This document shows positions 59,803-64,000 of a stretch of 64,000 bases of DNA, piece by piece. A program made the translations under genes and the position numbers. Location: assembly GCA_003260075.1 (NCBI GenBank), contig QLIY01000274.1, forward strand, positions 26,316 through 90,315. Reading direction: 5' to 3'. The notes below the pieces were generated by a model, which was not told where the DNA came from, did not search any database, and saw only the letters and a program-made list of their open reading frames with translations. Every line of letters starts with the position of its first letter. The first letter of the stretch is position 1. Source of the DNA: Phallusia mammillata. Taxonomy: Eukaryota > Chordata > Ascidiacea > Phlebobranchia > Ascidiidae.

Positions 59803-62195
59803 ATGTTTAGTAAACTTGTAAGCTTACATTCTCGTCAATCTGGTTGGAATGCATTGGTGGGAAGAGGGCATGTCCGGCTAATTTCGTCCAAAACTGTTAG
59901 GATTGGCTGCGCTTCAGGTTTTTGGGGTGATACCAGTACTTCTTCAGAGCAGTTGGTTGAAAAGGGAAATATAGACTACTTGGTTTCGGATTATTTATCA
60001 GAGATAACCATGTCTCTTCTGACTGGAGCTAAACGCAAAAATAGTGAAATGGGGTATGCACCAGATTTCGTTCATCATGCTATTGGGCCATGTTTAAAAA
60101 CTATCAAAGAAAAGGGCGTTAAAGTAATCAGTAATGCCGGCGGCACCAACCCTAAAGCATGTGCAGCAATGCTTATGGATGTTGCAAAAAAACAAGGCCA
60201 AGACTTGAAAGTTGCCGTGGTTTTGGGTGATGATATGATGCCCAAATTTACTCAAAAGCAATTGAATTCATCCATCCGGGAGCTTGGAACAAATCAGCCT
60301 CTTCCCAAGTCTGTGATGAGCATGAATGCATATTTTGGTGCGCTGCCAATCAAGGAAGCACTTGATTTGGGTGCTGATGTTGTTGTTACTGGTCGATGTG
60401 TGGACAGTGCACTGGTTCTTGCTCCTCTCATGCACACATTTGGGTGGTGCCATACGGATTATGACAAGTAAGTTGTAAATTAGATTACTTGTAATGTATT
60501 CATTGTGACTCGGTTAACAAAGCACTAGACTGGTGACATAAATGAATAGGAAACAGCTTGTGGAAAGTGCTAAATATGCAATGAATAATTTTAGGATAGT
60601 AGATATTGCTTTGAATGTGCAGACTCCTAACCATAGAGCAACATGCTTCCAATAAACATTATAAAAAAACTGTTAATGTATGAAGTTTAAATGAACTGAA
60701 AAGCACCTAAAGTATGTTTTAAACCACAGGCTTGCAGCTGGTAGCTTGGCAGGTCATCTTTTGGAGTGTGGAGCTCAATCTACTGGGGGCATATTTACTG
60801 ATTGGATGAATGTTCCAGATTGGGAAAACATTGGTTTCCCTATAGCAGAGTGCAAGGAAGATGGTGACTTCATTGTAACCAAGCCAGAGTCCACTGGAGG
60901 AATGGTCACCCCAGCAACAGTTGCCGAGCAACTTGTGTATGAAATTGGTGATCCTGCTGCCTACATATTGCCAGATGTTGTATGTGATTTTACGAATGTT
61001 AAACTGACTGAAACTGCTAAGGATCAAGTTCTAGTGCAAGGTGTTAGAGGCTTACCACCAACTGACAGTTTCAAAGTGTGTGCTACATACTTGGATGGGT
61101 TTAGGACCACTGCAGTGTTCAGTGTCGCTGGAAAAAGAGCTATAGCAAAAGGTAACATGCCTGACATATATCAGGCCTGTACATTATTTGTTGTGCCACT
61201 GTACATTGGTGTGGCTTAAAAATGTTTCATGTGACAAACGTTTTTTTAGTGTTGGTTACTGATTTTATTATGTACAAAAGTCACTTGATATGTTTCATTT
61301 TCTCATTTTAATTCAGGTCATCGAACTGCTTCAAGTATTATCAATAGAGTGAGAGGCATCTTTTCCAGACTTGGAATGGCAGATTTTCGTCAGGTCAATA
61401 TTCAAGCAGTTGGTGATGAGAGTGGTTTTGGTGAAAATCGGCGAGCATATGGCATTGATGGAGAAGGTCCAAGAGAGACTGTTGTGTGGATGGCTGTGGA
61501 ACATGGGGACAAAAAAGCACTAGAAATATTTTCAAGAGAAATTGCTGCTGCAGGAACAGGTATTTTCAATGAATTTTCTGTTTTCATTTTTACCATTATA
61601 GAGTTTAAACAATTTATGGTTTTCAGGAATGGCTCCAGGCCTTTGTGGAATTGTAGGTGGAAGGCCAAAAGTTTCTCCAGTTTTGAAACTGTACTCCTTT
61701 CTATATCCCAAGGCCCACCAGCCTGCAGAAGTAATATTCAATGACAAAAGCCTTGAAGTAGACCATGTAGTACCTGAAAATGCATTTAATTCTCAAAATC
61801 AAGCAACCCCACCAAACAGCACAGACACTCTTGAATCAGGCAACTGTTCTTTTGTATTGGAAGATTTAGCATACACACGAAGTGGTGACAAGGGCAACAA
61901 TGCTAACATCGGTGTAGTGGCACGACATCCATTATACATGCCTTACTTGCGTAAGCACTTAACTGCAGCCAATGTGGAGGAATACTTCAAACATCTGTTT
62001 GAAAAAAATGCAGAGAAGCCATTGGTTGAGAGATTTGAGCTTCCAGGGATCAATGGTTTTAACTTTCTGCTGAAAAACTGCCTTGGAGGTGGTGGTGTCG
62101 CTTCGTTAAGGATGGACCCACAAGGAAAAGCTCTTGGACAAATGCTTCTGGACTTTAAACTGACCAACATGCCTAATATTCTAGTTTCAAAGTAA
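59803..62195 (+). CDS. AtuA-like (DUF1446) family protein, probable mitochondrial
   Basis: Four exons in phase: 59803-60467, 60730-61151, 61317-61559 and 61627-62195, giving 632 residues. The first ~30 residues are basic/amphipathic without acidic residues ([15 protein letters not shown]...RLISSKT), like a mitochondrial presequence. The mature part starts [13 protein letters not shown] and has [48 protein letters not shown] and, in the C-terminal domain, [20 protein letters not shown]. These are hallmarks of the bacterial acyclic-terpene-utilisation protein AtuA and its eukaryotic relatives. The biochemical function of the animal members is not established; a role in organic-acid catabolism is a guess. 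The C-terminal [11 protein letters not shown] block is intact. Confidence 0.85.
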
Positions 62196-62833
62196 AATGA
62201 TACATCAGTATATTGAATCACTGTGATTTGTTTAATTTTCCCTTTAATGCAGTGTTCTATGATCACATTCTATTACTTTAATCTCAAAAACTGAATTGCT
62301 GATGACTTTGTAGATTTTTGACATATATTTCATCGATTTTTTTTCTTTATAGTGCAATCTATCTTTGTTTAAAGATCAGATGGTATTCACATTGAAACAT
62401 GCCGATCGTTATTAAACAAACAACACTGTTTAATTTAAACCTATTTTACTGTATATTTGGAAAATTTTGTGGCACAAACCTTACTAAAAGTAGTATAAAT
62501 TCATTGAAAATTTTTGCCCAGCAATGATTTTAATCAGTGTTTGGCAAACTTTTATGACAGTGGCCATTTTTTTGTAATACCTCGAGATCCACATCACCTG
62601 ATGGCAAAGGTGAAGTTGCAGCACAAAAAAAATAAAAGTGTTGTGTAACCTTCAGTTTACTGACCACTGCTTAAAATCGAGTAAAACTTTGTGTTGGGAA
62701 AAATAATTTGTTGAATTTTTCTGATACAGATTCACTCACAGTCCTGATATTGAAAGTTGTATTTATGAATGTCAGACTTTATATTCAAGCTCAGTAAAAA
62801 CCATTGTGTATTTTATTCCCTAATTTCTGCTTG
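62196..62833. other. Intergenic between two convergent genes, with an hAT-like element
   Basis: A short element-like unit, 62535-62669, begins cagtgtttggcaaact and ends cagtttactgaccactg. The flanks attttaat and cttaaaat are only partly alike. The rest is AT-rich 3' flank of the converging genes. Confidence 0.5.
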
Positions 62834-64000
62834 TCAAGAATTGTTCCTTATTAAATTTAAAAGAGTATTTGTTTTGTCCACCGAGGCTTGATTGGTGCGC
62901 AATTGAATTCTTGCTTGCTGAAGTAGAGGGATAAAACATTCAACTGAATCTATTTTTGAGGTTTCCAGCTCCCCTTTTAAATGCACCACAAGCCAGTAAT
63001 GCAGAATCTCCACAATCTAAAAACAGAAATAAATTGGTAAATTGACATTATACAACAAAAAACAAATCTCACTTACAACAGTTAGTTTTTCAGCAGAGCT
63101 GTCATTTGTGGAATACATGTGTAGTTGTTTGATAAACCAATCTTGGTCATCTGAGGTGACTGACATATGTAAAATAACTTTCAAAAATGGACTTGGATGC
63201 TTTAATCCTGTCTTACCAACAGAGGTAAAGCAAGGCCACCTATGAAATATAGAATAATTGCATAGAAAACTTTGTATAGTTTTCTGACATGCATCAAAAT
63301 ATGCCTTGGACAAAAAGCATCTAATTAAAAAAACATTGTATAAATGTGTTAAACCCTCAACTGGTGCCATAATTTAAACAATGTAGCTTACAAAGTAAAT
63401 ATAAACAGACTACAGAAGTCATCCAGTGCTACAGAGTGGTGTTTGAAGGGTCTATCTTCATTTATCAAATATCCAAAATTAAATAGGGTAGCAGCTAATA
63501 GAAATATAAGCTTCATCTATTTAATGACAATGTCTTTCCTTGTCTTATTCAAATAGCTTATATGGTTTGCAGTAACCAACACTTTACCTTGTCAAATGAA
63601 GTTTAAAAATATCACGGACTGTCTTCTGCAAGTAAAGTGACTTGTTTCCAAGTTTTAACAAACCTATAACAAACTGCAACAAGCATTGTTTATTTAGTTT
63701 TGTAAGTTAAAAATCGTTATACTGGACTGAAATTTTTACCTTGTGTAAAGTGTGAAGAAGTGATGTATTCATGTAAGGAGTGCATTTGGAAGATAAAACA
63801 AAACTTTCAACAATTTTTGAAACATATGATGGCTTGCCCTGAAAAAGATAAACAAGACAATAGGTGATAAAGAAATGAAATTTTGAAGAACTTTGACTTT
63901 CTTTGAATTAAAGCACACATATGCAAGAAGCAGGAGATACCAATGCTCTTCTGAGCTCTATGTTTGACTGCTCTCCCAAAGGTTTAAAACAAAGCATACT
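62834..64000 (-). CDS. C-terminal part of an unrecognised helical protein (gene continues beyond window)
   Basis: Five minus-strand exons splice in phase: 63941 to beyond 64000 (ends IELRRAL), 63740-63838 (GKPSYVSKIVESFVLSS), 63588-63673 (FVIGLLKLGNKSLYLQKT), 63077-63320 (RCFLSKAYFDACQKTIQSFL, then WPCFTSVGKTGLKHP) and 62834-63016 (IVEILHYWLVVHLKGELE, ending RNNS and a stop). All junctions are GT-AG, and the phases 0, 0, 2 and 0 match. The protein is rich in amphipathic helices, as in alpha-solenoid proteins. I do not recognise the family. The 5' portion lies outside the window. The in-frame ATG at 63370 lies in an intron and is not the start. Confidence 0.75.

Noticed and set aside
63017-63370. 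Start of a protein at the ATG at 63370
   Set aside because: Phase bookkeeping shows the exon begins at 63320 after an AATTAG acceptor. The upstream codons are intronic and preceded by an in-frame stop.

Overview
The window is animal nuclear DNA. Genes are intron-rich and AT-rich, often with short introns (many of 50-400 bp) and GT-AG junctions whose phases agree. It carries telomere-type CCCTAA repeats, tRNA-derived and hAT-like repeats, and clear orthologues of animal genes (Bsx homeobox, ALG12, Rab11-FIP, NOP16, BTF3, an NXPE-like exon, a rhodopsin-type GPCR). Compactness, very high apparent polymorphism and the gene set suggest an invertebrate chordate, most likely an ascidian tunicate; this is inference, not proof. 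The assembly is rough. Tracts of 7-12 G, long G or C tracts of 46-97 nt, and single n characters sit at many joins. At most of the short joins the sequence restarts at an earlier position, as expected from unmerged overlapping or allelic contigs.

Layout. 1-2.5 kb: a dispersed repeat with telomere-like motifs, then a small four-pass membrane protein (+). 5.3-13.3 kb: a class I Rab11-family interacting protein (minus) spread over at least seven exons, with a stray second copy of its C2 exon at 6.7 kb. 13-25 kb: two copies of a segment made of the FIP 5' flank, repeats and an orphan seven-transmembrane gene (copies A, B and C, minus strand), interrupted by hAT-like elements and a retrotransposon pol fragment. 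26-28.6 kb: an unrecognised proline/serine-rich protein gene (minus). 28.6-32.9 kb: repeats. 32.9-37.8 kb: the four-exon Bsx homeobox gene (+). 38.4-41.6 kb: ALG12 in ten exons (+). 41.6-46.4 kb: intergenic DNA with a tRNA-derived SINE. 46.4-51.9 kb: a five-exon divergent GPCR (+). 52-54.6 kb: repeats related to the start of the window. 54.7 kb: a single NXPE-like exon (+). 57-58.3 kb: NOP16 (minus). 58.9-59.4 kb: BTF3 (+). 59.8-62.2 kb: an AtuA/DUF1446-family protein with a mitochondrial-type N-terminus (+). 62.8-64 kb: the 3' end of an unrecognised gene (minus).

The genes do not form a pathway. They are housekeeping genes (ALG12 in ER N-glycan assembly, NOP16 in 60S ribosome biogenesis, BTF3 in nascent-chain handling, FIP in recycling endosomes) beside a neural-type homeobox gene and receptors. 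The most unusual items are the orphan 7TM family in a recent duplication with filled and empty transposon sites, and a 98-bp near-perfect inverted repeat in a GPCR intron whose arms carry a hammerhead-like core. Exon coordinates come from reading frames, splice motifs and phase bookkeeping by eye; no alignment was run.
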